A stretch of DNA of 39,891 nt from a virus. The stretch is from positions 1 to 39,891 of IMG/VR virus record IMGVR_UViG_3300033146_002714. The stretch is one strand, 5' to 3'. The position numbers were made by a program, and so were the translations under genes. This document shows, piece by piece, positions 1-6,827 of the stretch. The notes under the pieces are model-generated. The model did not search any database, had not been told where the DNA came from, and saw nothing but the letters and a program-made list of their open reading frames with translations. The stretch's first letter is position 1. Every line of letters begins with the position of its first letter.

Positions 1-1113
1 CTCAGTTCTCTCTAGGTCAGAGAGCGTGTTCCCAATATAGACGATAGTTTTAAAATTGCCCACATCCACAGCGCTTCTAATCGCTTTTGAGATCTTGGAG
101 ATGCCATCGTTGACACGTTTTTGACTCTCCATGCGGTATTGATCTCTTCGTTTTATAGCTTCTCTAGTAAGTTTTCTAGCCTCGTCCGCAGGAATGATTC
201 CAAGAGGCGTTTCCTTGAAAGCGAGATTGCATGGGGTCTCAAGGAAAGAGCTCCCTTCTGCGCATGGATTCGAGTTTCTAACTTTGTCGAATCGGAACGT
301 CGTGTTTGATGTGCTCGCAGAGGTAGGCCCGCAAGAGTGATTTGAAATGTCCATTCTTAAGGAGTCCTCAACATCTTGAATCATTCGTCTCTCAATGGAT
401 TTTCCTATATCAGAGAACATGTTTATGTCTAAGTGAGAGAGTTTGTTTGATCCAGATATTCTCTCTGCTACAGATACTGCTTCTGCGGTTTTAATCATCT
501 TTGATAGGCTGTCAAATACTCTTACAGGACATGAGTATCCATTTTTTCTTAACGAATCTCCTAGCTGCTCTTTAATTCTTTCTAGAAGAAGCATCTTAGC
601 TCTTTCCGAAACTATCGGTGATTCGACAGCCTTGATTCTAGCTTTAACTATCTCCATTCCCGCATATCTTACTGGGAGAGGTTTGGTAAGAAGAACGCAA
701 GTGCTGTTTTTCAGGTAGCGGCAAACCCAGACGTCAGTCATGAATCGTGGTTCGGCTAGTTTTTTCTTCTCCTTCTCCATTCGAAGGTGATTCTGATAGT
801 CTTCTAATCTGAGATATAGTTTAGTTGGCTCTTGAAGATGGTTGTCTATCAGAAGTGCTTTGATTTGAGGATTGATATTTTTTAGTAGTGCGATCTTATC
901 CTTCATTTTTTCCATGTTGTTGATGTGACGTTTCTGTAATCGCTCTACTAGGATTAGTGGTGTTGAAACGTAGTAGTTTTTAACTTGTACTAGGTCAGTG
1001 CTGTGCAGACCTTCGTCGTTTGTATCTCTAAACAAGTGCTGTAGGAACATCACTGTCTCGCCGTTGTCTCTTCTAGCTATAGAGATGTTTAGCCCTATTC
1101 GTTTTTCTTTCAT
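1..1113 (-). CDS. Hypothetical protein, 3' end outside window
   Basis: An uninterrupted minus-strand frame runs from an ATG at 1113 to the window edge (371 codons, no stop), so the C-terminus is missing. The start is set by a strong ribosome binding site (AAAGGAGAGTCAAT before ATG) and a promoter at 1149-1177. The protein starts MKEKRIGLNISIARRDNGET and is rich in charged residues, with a Lys/Glu-rich stretch around residues 100-120 that may be helical. I recognise no domain. It is the last visible gene of the leftward early region. The function is unknown; the reading frame itself is secure. Confidence 0.8.
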   Translation of the reverse strand, partial: MKEKRIGLNISIARRDNGETVMFLQHLFRDTNDEGLHSTDLVQVKNYYVSTPLILVERLQKRHINNMEKMKDKIALLKNINPQIKALLIDNHLQEPTKLYLRLEDYQNHLRMEKEKKKLAEPRFMTDVWVCRYLKNSTCVLLTKPLPVRYAGMEIVKARIKAVESPIVSERAKMLLLERIKEQLGDSLRKNGYSCPVRVFDSLSKMIKTAEAVSVAERISGSNKLSHLDINMFSDIGKSIERRMIQDVEDSLRMDISNHSCGPTSASTSNTTFRFDKVRNSNPCAEGSSFLETPCNLAFKETPLGIIPADEARKLTREAIKRRDQYRMESQKRVNDGISKISKAIRSAVDVGNFKTIVYIGNTLSDLERTE

Positions 1114-1148
1114 ATTGACTCTCCTTTTTTGTTTTGTTTTATATTAAT

Positions 1149-1177
1149 ATTATAAGCTATTTTTTTGAAGTTGTCCA
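1149..1177 (-). promoter_or_regulatory. Sigma-A-type promoter for the leftmost gene
   Basis: On the minus strand: TGGACA, 17-base spacer, TATAAT. It sits 36 bases upstream of the ATG at 1113. The same TGGACA variant occurs in the promoter of the next gene (2692-2720). Confidence 0.75.
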
Positions 1178-1203
1178 TTGAGGGTGCGGCCATGTGGAGA
1201 GCT

Positions 1204-1258
1204 GTTACTTTTTTACCTCGAGGGAGAGAGAGTTACTTTTTTACCTCGAGGGAGAGAG
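1204..1258. repeat. 27-bp direct repeat, two copies
   Basis: Copies at 1204-1230 and 1232-1258 begin GTTACTTTTTTACCTCGAGG and continue with a GA-rich tail. The GTTACTTTT core recurs in the hairpin at 1430-1465. The repeat lies upstream of the promoter at 1149-1177, in a 517-base gene-free stretch (1114-1630). Confidence 0.8.
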
Positions 1259-1429
1259 TTTGTGGTATGTGTATTTTTATTCGTCTTTCTATTAAAATAG
1301 ATGCAAATTTTGCGAAGCCTGTTAAACTTTTTCATTTTTGGTTAACTTTTTAATTCACAATATAAGGATCGATTTTTCTACTGCCGATTTCCCTCTTGAA
1401 TTTTCTTTTGTTTTTCTTGTTTTGCTTTT

Positions 1430-1465
1430 GAGTTACTTTTCCTATCTTCGATAGAAAAGTAACTC
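1430..1465. repeat. Long hairpin / inverted repeat
   Basis: GAGTTACTTTTC (1430-1441) and GAAAAGTAACTC (1454-1465) are perfect inverted copies. The TATC/GATA inner pairs extend the stem, with one bulged C and a short loop. It lies downstream of the gene at 1631-2647 and could end its transcript or be a protein site. There is no clean U-tract. Confidence 0.6.
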
Positions 1466-1523
1466 TAGGGCAAGCAAAAGTCCCAAGCGGCCAAACCAAG
1501 GCTCCAAAGAATCGAAGCCCCAG

Positions 1524-1552
1524 TTGACACTTAGGGGAAAATAAAGTATAAT
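1524..1552 (+). promoter_or_regulatory. Perfect-consensus promoter facing rightward (antisense)
   Basis: TTGACA (1524-1529), 17-base spacer, TATAAT (1547-1552) on the plus strand. The predicted start is near 1559, about 70 bases before the 3' end of the oppositely oriented gene at 1631-2647. No plus-strand gene follows. A CTCAAGC/GTTTGGG stem with TTCTTTTC behind it occurs near 1580-1605, which could end a short RNA. Confidence 0.55.
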
Positions 1553-1630
1553 AAGTTATAGGTTAAGTTACAAGTTTCTCAAGCTCTCTAGTTTGGGTTC
1601 TTTTCAATATAGATTCGCGCTTTCAACGAT

Positions 1631-2647
1631 TTACTCCCAACTGATGGTGATCTTGCTCTTATCTCCTAGGTGGAAGTCCACGGAATACCCCTTAGACTCT
1701 AAAGACTTAAAGATCTCCTTAAACTCTTCATAACTAAGGAGGTCTACGCAAGAAACGTTCCCAGCTCTTAAAATTAGTTTACCCACGGATCTTAATCTTG
1801 AGTTAGCTAGGAACTGAGCTAACATTCCAAAGAACTCCATTTGTAATGGGGTTGGGTTGGGTATCTCGTAGACCTTGAAAGCTGTAGGGAAGTTGCTAAG
1901 GATCTTTAAGTTTGAGGCTAGCGCTTTCTCGTCGAAAGATGTCTTGGACGCTCGGCCTGCTTCGAATCCCCTACGATAACCCTCACTTCTTAGTTTGTCA
2001 TCTAAACACTTTTGATTAGCCTCTTCTCGACGTTGCAACCTACCCTTCTCGAACTCCGCGGCCTCCTCTCTTCGAATCATATCTAAGAACCCTTGTCTAG
2101 ATCGAAGGAGGGAAACTGGTTTACGAGATACTTCCTCGTACAGGTCTCTAATCTGACTTAATTGAGAGTTAGAGTTGGGGGTGAAGGCGATTACACTGAC
2201 ATGGAAAGCTTGCACGAATGGGGTCGCAGTGTCGTCGCGATTAAGAGACCCTAGAACAGCCACTCTTTCTCCTGCGTAGTAGCCTTTAGCCATAAGAACC
2301 ACCGTAAATATGGACTTAGATTTAATGGTTTTCAGGTAGGGCTCACATCTTAGAACTGGCCTTGGGTCCGCAATTCTTTTTTCGAGGTCTTCTGCGGTTA
2401 AGAAGATATCTTGTACTAGAGAAGGCTTAGGTGAAAATGCTTTCATGTAGGTGCTTTTTCTGTCGTAGTAGGCTACCTTTTCATTTAGCTCTTCCTTTAT
2501 TCGCTTTAGGTTGAAGGGGTGTGATTTGACGGACACGGTTGTTGGAGGGGTTTTTAGAAGGTTCATTGTTTTTTCGGGGATTGGCTCTAAGCATCCGAAT
2601 TTGGCGCCTGAATATGTTTCTGCGATGTATATAGTTATTTTAGTCAT
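1631..2647 (-). CDS. Hypothetical protein, 338 aa
   Basis: The ATG follows a good site (AAAAGGAGAAACCA) and the promoter at 2692-2720. The N-terminus MTKITIYIAETYSGAKFGCL looks like a beta strand-rich start. A charged, probably helical stretch lies around residues 185-225 (EEAAEFEKGRLQRREEANQK). No signal peptide, membrane segment or known motif was seen. It is monocistronic as far as visible. The function is unknown; a consensus antisense promoter faces its 3' end from 1524. Confidence 0.75.
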   Translation of the reverse strand: MTKITIYIAETYSGAKFGCLEPIPEKTMNLLKTPPTTVSVKSHPFNLKRIKEELNEKVAYYDRKSTYMKAFSPKPSLVQDIFLTAEDLEKRIADPRPVLRCEPYLKTIKSKSIFTVVLMAKGYYAGERVAVLGSLNRDDTATPFVQAFHVSVIAFTPNSNSQLSQIRDLYEEVSRKPVSLLRSRQGFLDMIRREEAAEFEKGRLQRREEANQKCLDDKLRSEGYRRGFEAGRASKTSFDEKALASNLKILSNFPTAFKVYEIPNPTPLQMEFFGMLAQFLANSRLRSVGKLILRAGNVSCVDLLSYEEFKEIFKSLESKGYSVDFHLGDKSKITISWE

Positions 2648-2691
2648 TGGTTTCTCCTTTTTCTCTATGGTTTTCTTTTACCTTATAATAC

Positions 2692-2720
2692 ATTATATAC
2701 TAATTTTTTATATTTGTCCA
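2692..2720 (-). promoter_or_regulatory. Promoter for the 338-aa gene
   Basis: Minus strand: TGGACA, 17-base spacer, TATAAT, 45 bases before the ATG at 2647. Confidence 0.75.
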
Positions 2721-2761
2721 CTAGATTGAAGATGGTGAGGCAGGGTGGGTGTAGTGGTAGA

Positions 2762-2844
2762 GGTAAATTGAGTAGTAGAAAAGGTAAATTGAGTAGTAGA
2801 AAAGGAGAGAAAAGGAGAGAAAAGGAGAGAAAAGGTAAATTGAG
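2762..2844. repeat. Compound purine-rich tandem repeat
   Basis: Two 21-bp units (2762-2782, 2783-2803; GGTAAATTGAGTAGTAGAA plus AA) are followed by three 10-bp units GGAGAGAAAA (2804-2833) and a partial return of the first unit (2834-2844). It is just upstream of the promoter at 2692-2720. The short frames that cross it are low-complexity and not credible genes. Confidence 0.8.
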
Positions 2845-2976
2845 GTGGGACGTCTCCTTCAACACTTTCTCACAAATCCACCGTCTAACGACCTTTTCCA
2901 TCCAATCTCACCTAATTTCTACGATAATTTCTTTCCAAATAACCGATCCGAACAAACTTACTCTCGAAACTTTTCC

Positions 2977-3227
2977 CTTGTTTCTGAGAGTCCCTAATCC
3001 TATCCAGAGCTACCTGAAAAATGCGGGAATTAGTCCAATTTTGGCTCAAATCTGAAACCTGAAAAAAGGACGCAAAGAAAATCCCAAGCCTCTTCGCTCA
3101 GGATACGATTAATTTGTATGCAAATAACTGGCGTGAACATTTGCTCACACCAGGAGATAAACTTGTTTCTGAGAGTCCCTAATCCTATCCAGAGCTACCT
3201 GAAAAATGCGGGAATTAGTCCAATTTT
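2977..3227. repeat. 66-bp direct repeat pair
   Basis: Positions 2977-3042 and 3162-3227 are identical over 66 bases, separated by 119 bases. The right copy includes the last codons and stop of the 59-aa gene at 3215-3394. The left copy probably marks the end of a lost duplicate of that gene or a recombination product. Apart from this and the terminator at 3121-3153, nothing else was recognised in 2845-3214. Confidence 0.85.
3121..3153 (-). terminator. Rho-independent terminator
   Basis: On the minus strand CTGGTGTGA and TTCACGCCAG form a 9-pair stem with one G-U, followed by TTATTTG. It lies 60 bases after the stop of the gene at 3215-3394. Confidence 0.6.
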
Positions 3228-3394
3228 TTTTCTCGTTCAGATTGCTCTAACTCGAAGATCTCTTCCTTAACCTTTTTAATAGCATCTCCATACACACCGA
3301 GGTCGTACATAAGTTCATCAATATCACTATTCAGGCAGTCCACGTTGTACTGGAACTCCGCAAGATCTGTTTTACATTCTTCTAGATTTCTCAT
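3215..3394 (-). CDS. Small acidic protein, 59 aa, coupled to upstream gene
   Basis: The frame MRNLEECKTDLAEF... ends at TAA 3215. Its ATG overlaps the TGA of the gene at 3391-3795 (ATGA), a classic translational-coupling arrangement. The composition is Glu/Asp/Lys-rich with heptad-like spacing, so a short coiled coil is likely. The second 66-bp repeat supplies its last codons. An analogous coupled small gene (5119-5292) follows the paralogous upstream gene, so the pair seems to be a two-gene module. Function unknown. Confidence 0.65.
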   Translation of the reverse strand: MRNLEECKTDLAEFQYNVDCLNSDIDELMYDLGVYGDAIKKVKEEIFELEQSEREKKLD

Positions 3395-3795
3395 ACGATC
3401 TCCTTATCACTATAGCCGTCTGGTTTCCTTTTATGTTTAGTTACCGCAACAGTGTAATACGCGCCGTCCGCATCCATGAAGCTTATTTTGGTAGCTGTCA
3501 TGTCCTGCGCCCGCATGAAGAGGCCATTTCCTTTGATAAAATCAAATAGATTTGAGATGATAGCTTCCTTGTTAAGATCTGCCTTCTTCTTAGCCTTCAT
3601 AGTGAGGACTTTGCCGAGAGTGGATGGTGCCTTGTCTTTTACTTTTGCGGTCTTTGCTTCTATCGCATCTACTACTGGGTTGGAGATCTCATTGTGATCA
3701 AAGCTATAAAGCTCCTCTGCTTCGCCTCTGTCAATGCCTAGTTTAGACATAGTTGCTACTATAAAGTTCTCTTTTGCTTTCTTTTGACTTATCAT
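3391..3795 (-). CDS. Hypothetical protein, 134 aa (paralog of 5292-5744)
   Basis: The start is fixed by AAGGAGATCTAAT before ATG and the promoter at 3848-3876. It is clearly paralogous to the protein at 5292-5744: both share EAEEL/EQAEEL followed by a SFDHNEI motif, then GKVLTMKAK, and YYTVAVTKHKRKPDGY near the C-terminus. Both are followed by a small coupled gene. The family is unknown to me. The basic TMKAKKK and KHKRKP patches could contact nucleic acid, but that is inference. Confidence 0.8.
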   Translation of the reverse strand: MISQKKAKENFIVATMSKLGIDRGEAEELYSFDHNEISNPVVDAIEAKTAKVKDKAPSTLGKVLTMKAKKKADLNKEAIISNLFDFIKGNGLFMRAQDMTATKISFMDADGAYYTVAVTKHKRKPDGYSDKEIV

Positions 3796-3847
3796 ATTAG
3801 ATCTCCTTCTCAGCGTGATTTATTTTTTTCTTTTTCTCTATATATAT

Positions 3848-3876
3848 ATTATACCATAAAAATAGGAGATTGTCAA
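3848..3876 (-). promoter_or_regulatory. Consensus promoter with extended -10
   Basis: Minus strand: TTGACA, 17-base spacer ending TGG, TATAAT. It drives the pair 3391-3795 / 3215-3394 and begins 9 bases beyond the stop codon of 3885-4316. Confidence 0.85.
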
Positions 3877-3884
3877 TAGACATT

Positions 3885-4316
3885 TTATCGCAGACTTTTA
3901 AGTTTAGAAACCGTTGCGGCAATGACGCGTTCGCTCTCTCTCATGTCTAGTTGAAGGCTTATGATATCTCGCTGCGCCTGAGCTCTCTTTTTGTTCTGAT
4001 ACTCAATTTTGGATTCTAGCGCGTTGATTTCTTCTGAAATAACCTCTGCGTCTGTGAGAAACCTGTCTGAACCCCACTTGTAACATGTCACGTCATCCGC
4101 AACCGGCACTGCCCACCCCTCACACGAGCATTCTATATCGCAATTTGAGTTGCAATTAAAAGGATCTTGATCACAGTCGTCGCAGTCCGCATCACATTGA
4201 CATTCTATGCGCTCTTGCGCCTCTTCATGGGCCTTATCTATGTTACTCGTGTTAACGAACCCTTCGAAACTCTTAGTTCCACCACTTTCAATTATGAACA
4301 TTCCATACTTAGGCAT
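3885..4316 (-). CDS. Cys-rich protein with C-terminal coiled coil, 143 aa
   Basis: The N-terminus (MPKYGMFIIE) resembles that of the upstream gene (MKKFAMFTES), and the layout is the same: a short beta-like start, a Cys/Asp-rich middle, and a helical C-terminus. Here the middle (about residues 37-78) has nine or more cysteines including CQCDADCDDCDQD and CDIECSC, suggesting metal binding. Residues 90-143 look like a coiled coil. The ATG lies inside the 3' end of the upstream gene (8-base overlap), so translation is probably coupled. Function unknown; the two genes look like a tandem duplication. Confidence 0.75.
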   Translation of the reverse strand: MPKYGMFIIESGGTKSFEGFVNTSNIDKAHEEAQERIECQCDADCDDCDQDPFNCNSNCDIECSCEGWAVPVADDVTCYKWGSDRFLTDAEVISEEINALESKIEYQNKKRAQAQRDIISLQLDMRESERVIAATVSKLKSLR

Positions 4317-4770
4317 CTTTTCCCCTCCATGTCTTTGCGAATTTAGTTGACAGTCTTGCTAGTTCAGCTGTATCTGACTTACTTCGTCTGTGAAGTTCTT
4401 TGATCCGAGCGTTAGCCAGTTTGATCTCAGAGCGAAATTTTGTAATGTCTTTATTCGAACGTGCGATTCGAATGGAAAGATAGTCTAACTCCCTTTGATC
4501 CAGCTCCTTCCGAGTGTAAAACTTCTCTTCGAGCTCGTCGTAGTGAATGGTATCCATAGAGACTTGCTCTGCGTGCGCGTTGCATGTGCATTCGGGCTCT
4601 ATTCCGCCATCTTCTTCATCTTCTTCATCATAGTCTTCATAGAGCTCGCAGTTACAATCGACGTAGTCCCAAGCTTTATCATCGGCTTCCTCTTGAGCTT
4701 CTGCGTGCAAGAATCCTTTAAACTCACGGCTCTCGTAATCTGATTCAGTGAACATTGCGAATTTCTTCAT
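4309..4770 (-). CDS. Acidic Cys-containing protein with coiled coil, 153 aa
   Basis: The start has a strong site (AGGAGGGTACT before ATG) and a promoter at 4821-4849. The middle is extremely acidic (EDYDEEDEEDGG) with flanking CNC and CTC pairs, and the C-terminal 70 residues are helical and basic. It is a likely paralog of the downstream gene 3885-4316, with which it overlaps by 8 bases. A phage protein that binds a metal or mimics nucleic acid charge is conceivable, but nothing here proves a function. Confidence 0.75.
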   Translation of the reverse strand: MKKFAMFTESDYESREFKGFLHAEAQEEADDKAWDYVDCNCELYEDYDEEDEEDGGIEPECTCNAHAEQVSMDTIHYDELEEKFYTRKELDQRELDYLSIRIARSNKDITKFRSEIKLANARIKELHRRSKSDTAELARLSTKFAKTWRGKDA

Positions 4771-4820
4771 AGTACCCTCCTATATGTTTTGCTTCATTTG
4801 ATTTCTTTACCCTATAATAC

Positions 4821-4849
4821 ATTATATACTATTTTTTGATTGAGGTCAA
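4821..4849 (-). promoter_or_regulatory. Promoter for the Cys-rich gene pair
   Basis: Minus strand: TTGACC, 17-base spacer, TATAAT, 51 bases before the ATG at 4770. Confidence 0.75.
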
Positions 4850-5090
4850 TGAAGGTGGGGCGTGCGCTTAGTTGCGGGATCGAGGGGGCTGTTCGAAAAG
4901 AGGTCACTGAAGGGCGGAAAATGGCGTAAAGCGAGGGCTCCTGGGACACCGGCCGATGGCGAGCGGAGTTTCAAGATGTGTCATGAGATACTCCGGGATA
5001 AATGGGTTGAGTTTGGAAGTCGGTATTGGCTCCGGAAAATCTGCGTAAAGAGGAGGTAGTGGGAAAGCTGCCCGTGCACGGACAGCAAAT
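4850..5090. other. GC-rich gene-free island
   Basis: About 240 bases upstream of the promoter at 4821-4849 are visibly richer in G and C than the surroundings (for example GGGACACCGGCCGATGGCGA). A 65-codon plus-strand frame (4862-5059, GTG start, strongly basic) crosses it, but there is no plus-strand promoter or homology to support it. A related word (GGAAAATnnGCGTAAAG) occurs twice. At 5067-5086 is a hairpin of the cassette type (CTGCCCGTGCACGGACAG) without TTGACA. It could be transferred DNA or a structured RNA; unresolved. Confidence 0.4.
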
Positions 5091-5120
5091 AAGCCCCATC
5101 AATTGATGAGGCTTTTTTTT
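5091..5120. terminator. Strong terminator, effective rightward and probably leftward
   Basis: GCCCCATCAATTGATGAGGC folds into a near-perfect stem followed by eight T on the plus strand. On the minus strand the same stem overlaps the stop of 5119-5292 and is followed by TTATTTG. A plus-strand terminator here implies some rightward transcript from the GC-rich island or upstream of it. Confidence 0.75.
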
Positions 5121-5292
5121 AAGCTCTACAGAATAGCTGTATTGGTTTTATCATTTCCTTTTCAACTAGTATTTCTAAAATGTCGTCTGCGGTGATATTT
5201 TCTTTTGTTAGTAAAATTTCATTCTCGGTTTCTAGTATATCTTTACGCCCACTGTCTGAGTGGGTCGTAAGGAATAATTGAGTGTCTAGCAC
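5119..5292 (-). CDS. Small protein, 57 aa, GTG start coupled to upstream gene
   Basis: The frame begins GTG CTA GAC, overlapping the TAG of 5292-5744 by one base (TAGTG). GAGGTGAAATA just before the GTG serves as ribosome binding site. It ends at TAA 5119 within the terminator. The protein is acidic and probably helical (DILETENEILLTKENITADD). It occupies the same position relative to its upstream gene as 3215-3394 does to its own. Function unknown. Confidence 0.6.
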   Translation of the reverse strand: MLDTQLFLTTHSDSGRKDILETENEILLTKENITADDILEILVEKEMIKPIQLFCRA

Positions 5293-5744
5293 TATTTCAC
5301 CTCTTTTCTAATTGGGTCTGGGAAGTCCGGCTCTGGAACGGTTCTGTCTAAAACTGTTTCTTCTAGACCGTAACCATCAGGTTTTCTCTTGTGTTTAGTG
5401 ACGGCAACAGTGTAATAAGAGTCTTCGGAGTCCTTAAAAGTAATTTTAGTTGTTGTCATAATCCTAGCGCCTATCATGTTCGCTTTAACGAATGCAAAGA
5501 CCTTATCTATGATGTTTTCTTTTTCTAAATCAGATTTTCTCTTAGCCTTCATAGTTAAGACCTTGCCGATTTTAGAAGGTGGCTTCTCTTTTGCTTTTTC
5601 CGTTTTAGCTTCTATCTCTGATACTATGTCGTTGTCGATTTCATTATGGTCGAAAGACCAAAGTTCTTCGGCTTGTTCATATGTCATTTGTAGATTTTTC
5701 ATTGACTTATTTAAAAATAGTTCTTTTTCTGTTAATTTAGCCAT
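5292..5744 (-). CDS. Hypothetical protein, 150 aa (paralog of 3391-3795)
   Basis: It is a duplicate of the gene at 3391-3795: shared WSFDHNEI/YSFDHNEI, GKVLTMKAKRKSDLEKENI, TTTKITFKDS, and YYTVAVTKHKRKPDGY. It differs by a 16-residue Pro-rich tail (TVPEPDFPDPIRKEVK). The ATG at 5744 follows GAGGAGAAA, and an out-of-phase ATG upstream gives only five codons. The promoter is at 5791-5819. Function unknown. The conserved HKRKPDGY motif would be a good search seed. Confidence 0.8.
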   Translation of the reverse strand: MAKLTEKELFLNKSMKNLQMTYEQAEELWSFDHNEIDNDIVSEIEAKTEKAKEKPPSKIGKVLTMKAKRKSDLEKENIIDKVFAFVKANMIGARIMTTTKITFKDSEDSYYTVAVTKHKRKPDGYGLEETVLDRTVPEPDFPDPIRKEVK

Positions 5745-5790
5745 TTTTCATTTTCTCCTCTTTTTCCTGTTTCTCAATTGCTTATAACTT

Positions 5791-5819
5791 ATTATAACAT
5801 GTTTTAACCAAAAAAACAA
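5791..5819 (-). promoter_or_regulatory. Promoter for 5744 operon
   Basis: Minus strand: TTGTTT, 17-base spacer, TATAAT. It is followed by a leader reading AAGTTATAAGCAATTGAG that is shared by the promoters at 6786, 7946, 9024 and 11922. Confidence 0.7.
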
Positions 5820-5843
5820 GCTTTTTCAAGGTTTTTTCACTAA

Positions 5844-5951
5844 AAATATCACTTTTTTCGGGATTTTTCAACCTTGTTTTTTAGTACATTTTACCCTTGA
5901 CAAAAGTGCGAAGCTGTGGTAGAATTATAAAAACTGTCCGTGAGCGGACAG
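5844..5951 (+). promoter_or_regulatory. Intergenic TTGACA-hairpin cassette, copy A
   Basis: Plus strand: TTCGGGATTTTT word, TTGACA (5897-5902), 17-base spacer, TAGAAT (5920-5925), then a perfect 7-bp hairpin CTGTCCG-TGAG-CGGACAG (5934-5951). The hairpin arms differ from the usual CCTTCCGC/GCGGACGG but keep base pairing. If it is a promoter, RNA would begin at the hairpin and run antisense into 5984-6334. Confidence 0.65.
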
Positions 5952-5969
5952 CCCCGAGGTTTAGAGCAT

Positions 5970-6002
5970 AAAAAATGAAGCCCCTAGGAAAAAAGGACTT
6001 CA
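5970..6002 (-). terminator. Terminator of the GIY-YIG gene
   Basis: On the minus strand GAAGTCC and GGGGCTTC pair around a T-rich loop and are followed by ATTTTTTATG. The stem overlaps the stop codon region at 5984. Confidence 0.65.
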
Positions 6003-6334
6003 TATTCTTTTCTGATTTTGATTGAAACCTTTTCAACTCCGATTGGAATTATAAAGCGGTCATTTCTCATGTACTGCCAAGTCGGTTCAGTTTCTCGCCA
6101 TAGGTTAATCATGTTCTCCTCAACTCTAAGAGTGGAGAACCGACTTTTCAGAGGTGGTGATAACCAAATTACATGAATTTTTTTGCCGTAACCTCTTCGG
6201 TGTTCTGTCATTCTTCGCTTAGGATTGTTCGTTGTACCGATTTTGAAAAGTCTTTCTTCCTTATCTCCGATACGGATAAAGTAAATCCACTGATGTCCTT
6301 TATTGCCTTTATTCGGCAAGTCTTTTAGTAGCAT
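5984..6334 (-). CDS. GIY-YIG superfamily nuclease, T5orf172/MUG113-like
   Basis: This 116-aa protein is about the size of a single compact GIY-YIG domain. Residues 17-40 hold the signature: WIYFIRIG, a short insert, then LFKIGTTNNPKRRMTEH. The YFIRIG...FKIG pair stands for GIY...YIG, and the Arg in NPKRR is the usual catalytic arginine. A Glu at VEEN near residue 72 may be the metal ligand. Such stand-alone proteins in phages are generally thought to cut DNA. The start follows AGGTGTAGAAA. It is the second gene of the operon begun by 6358-6639. Confidence 0.75.
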   Translation of the reverse strand: MLLKDLPNKGNKGHQWIYFIRIGDKEERLFKIGTTNNPKRRMTEHRRGYGKKIHVIWLSPPLKSRFSTLRVEENMINLWRETEPTWQYMRNDRFIIPIGVEKVSIKIRKEYEVLFS

Positions 6335-6357
6335 TTTCTACACCTGTGGCACTACCT

Positions 6358-6639
6358 CTATTGAGATAGCACTTCCGTTTCTGTAGATTCAACGATTGGA
6401 GATTCCTCTTCCTCTTCCTCTTCTTCTAGTTGCTCGTAACGGTCGATACCAGCTTTTGGAACGATTGGTTTAATTTGTAAGTCGAACGCACCACCATTCA
6501 CCACTAAAGTACCTTTTGTCATTCCATAGTCTTCACCTGAAGTTACAGTCATGCCTTGTTCCACTAATGCCTCTTGAACTTTTGCCATAATCTCGAATTT
6601 GAATACTGCCTTTGGGTTTACTTTTTTCATTTTAGCCAT
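6358..6639 (-). CDS. Small hypothetical protein, 93 aa (paralog of 10972-11190)
   Basis: It is clearly paralogous to the protein at 10972-11190: both begin MAK-KK-(V/I)(N/D)PKA and share YGMTKGTLVV/FGMTKGTIVV, then LQIKPIVPKAG-DRYEQ. This copy adds an acidic tail with about seven Glu in a row. The two genes also share the leader around their ribosome binding site (ACTTGAAAGGTGG). Two promoters lie upstream (6701-6729, 6786-6814). Function unknown; the compact domain and acidic tail fit a phage accessory or inhibitor protein, as inference only. Confidence 0.8.
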   Translation of the reverse strand: MAKMKKVNPKAVFKFEIMAKVQEALVEQGMTVTSGEDYGMTKGTLVVNGGAFDLQIKPIVPKAGIDRYEQLEEEEEEEESPIVESTETEVLSQ

Positions 6640-6700
6640 GTTGTTTATCCACCTTTCAAGTAGAAATCTTATTTAGTTTCTGTTCCCTTGCTATGTACTA

Positions 6701-6729
6701 ATTATACCACATTTGAGATATTATGTCAA
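6701..6729 (-). promoter_or_regulatory. Proximal consensus promoter for 6639 operon
   Basis: Minus strand: TTGACA, 17-base spacer ending TGG, TATAAT. Confidence 0.85.
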
Positions 6730-6785
6730 GTCTTTTTCAAAAATCTTTTTTTGTGACTTACGGCTTTCTCAATTGCTTATAACTT

Positions 6786-6814
6786 ATTATACCATGGATA
6801 CGGATAAAACACAA
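6786..6814 (-). promoter_or_regulatory. Distal promoter for 6639 operon
   Basis: Minus strand: TTGTGT, 17-base spacer ending ATGG, TATAAT, with the shared AAGTTATAAGC leader. It forms a tandem pair with 6701-6729; the paralog at 11190 has the same two-promoter layout. Confidence 0.75.
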
Positions 6815-6827
6815 GGGGTAATACTGC

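Noticed and set aside
2683-3055. Frames across the purine-rich repeats
   Set aside because: Low-complexity translations from tandem repeats; no start signals.
4862-5059. Plus-strand 65-aa gene
   Set aside because: GTG start too close to the putative binding site, no promoter, strongly basic sequence caused by GC-rich DNA; kept only as part of the island.
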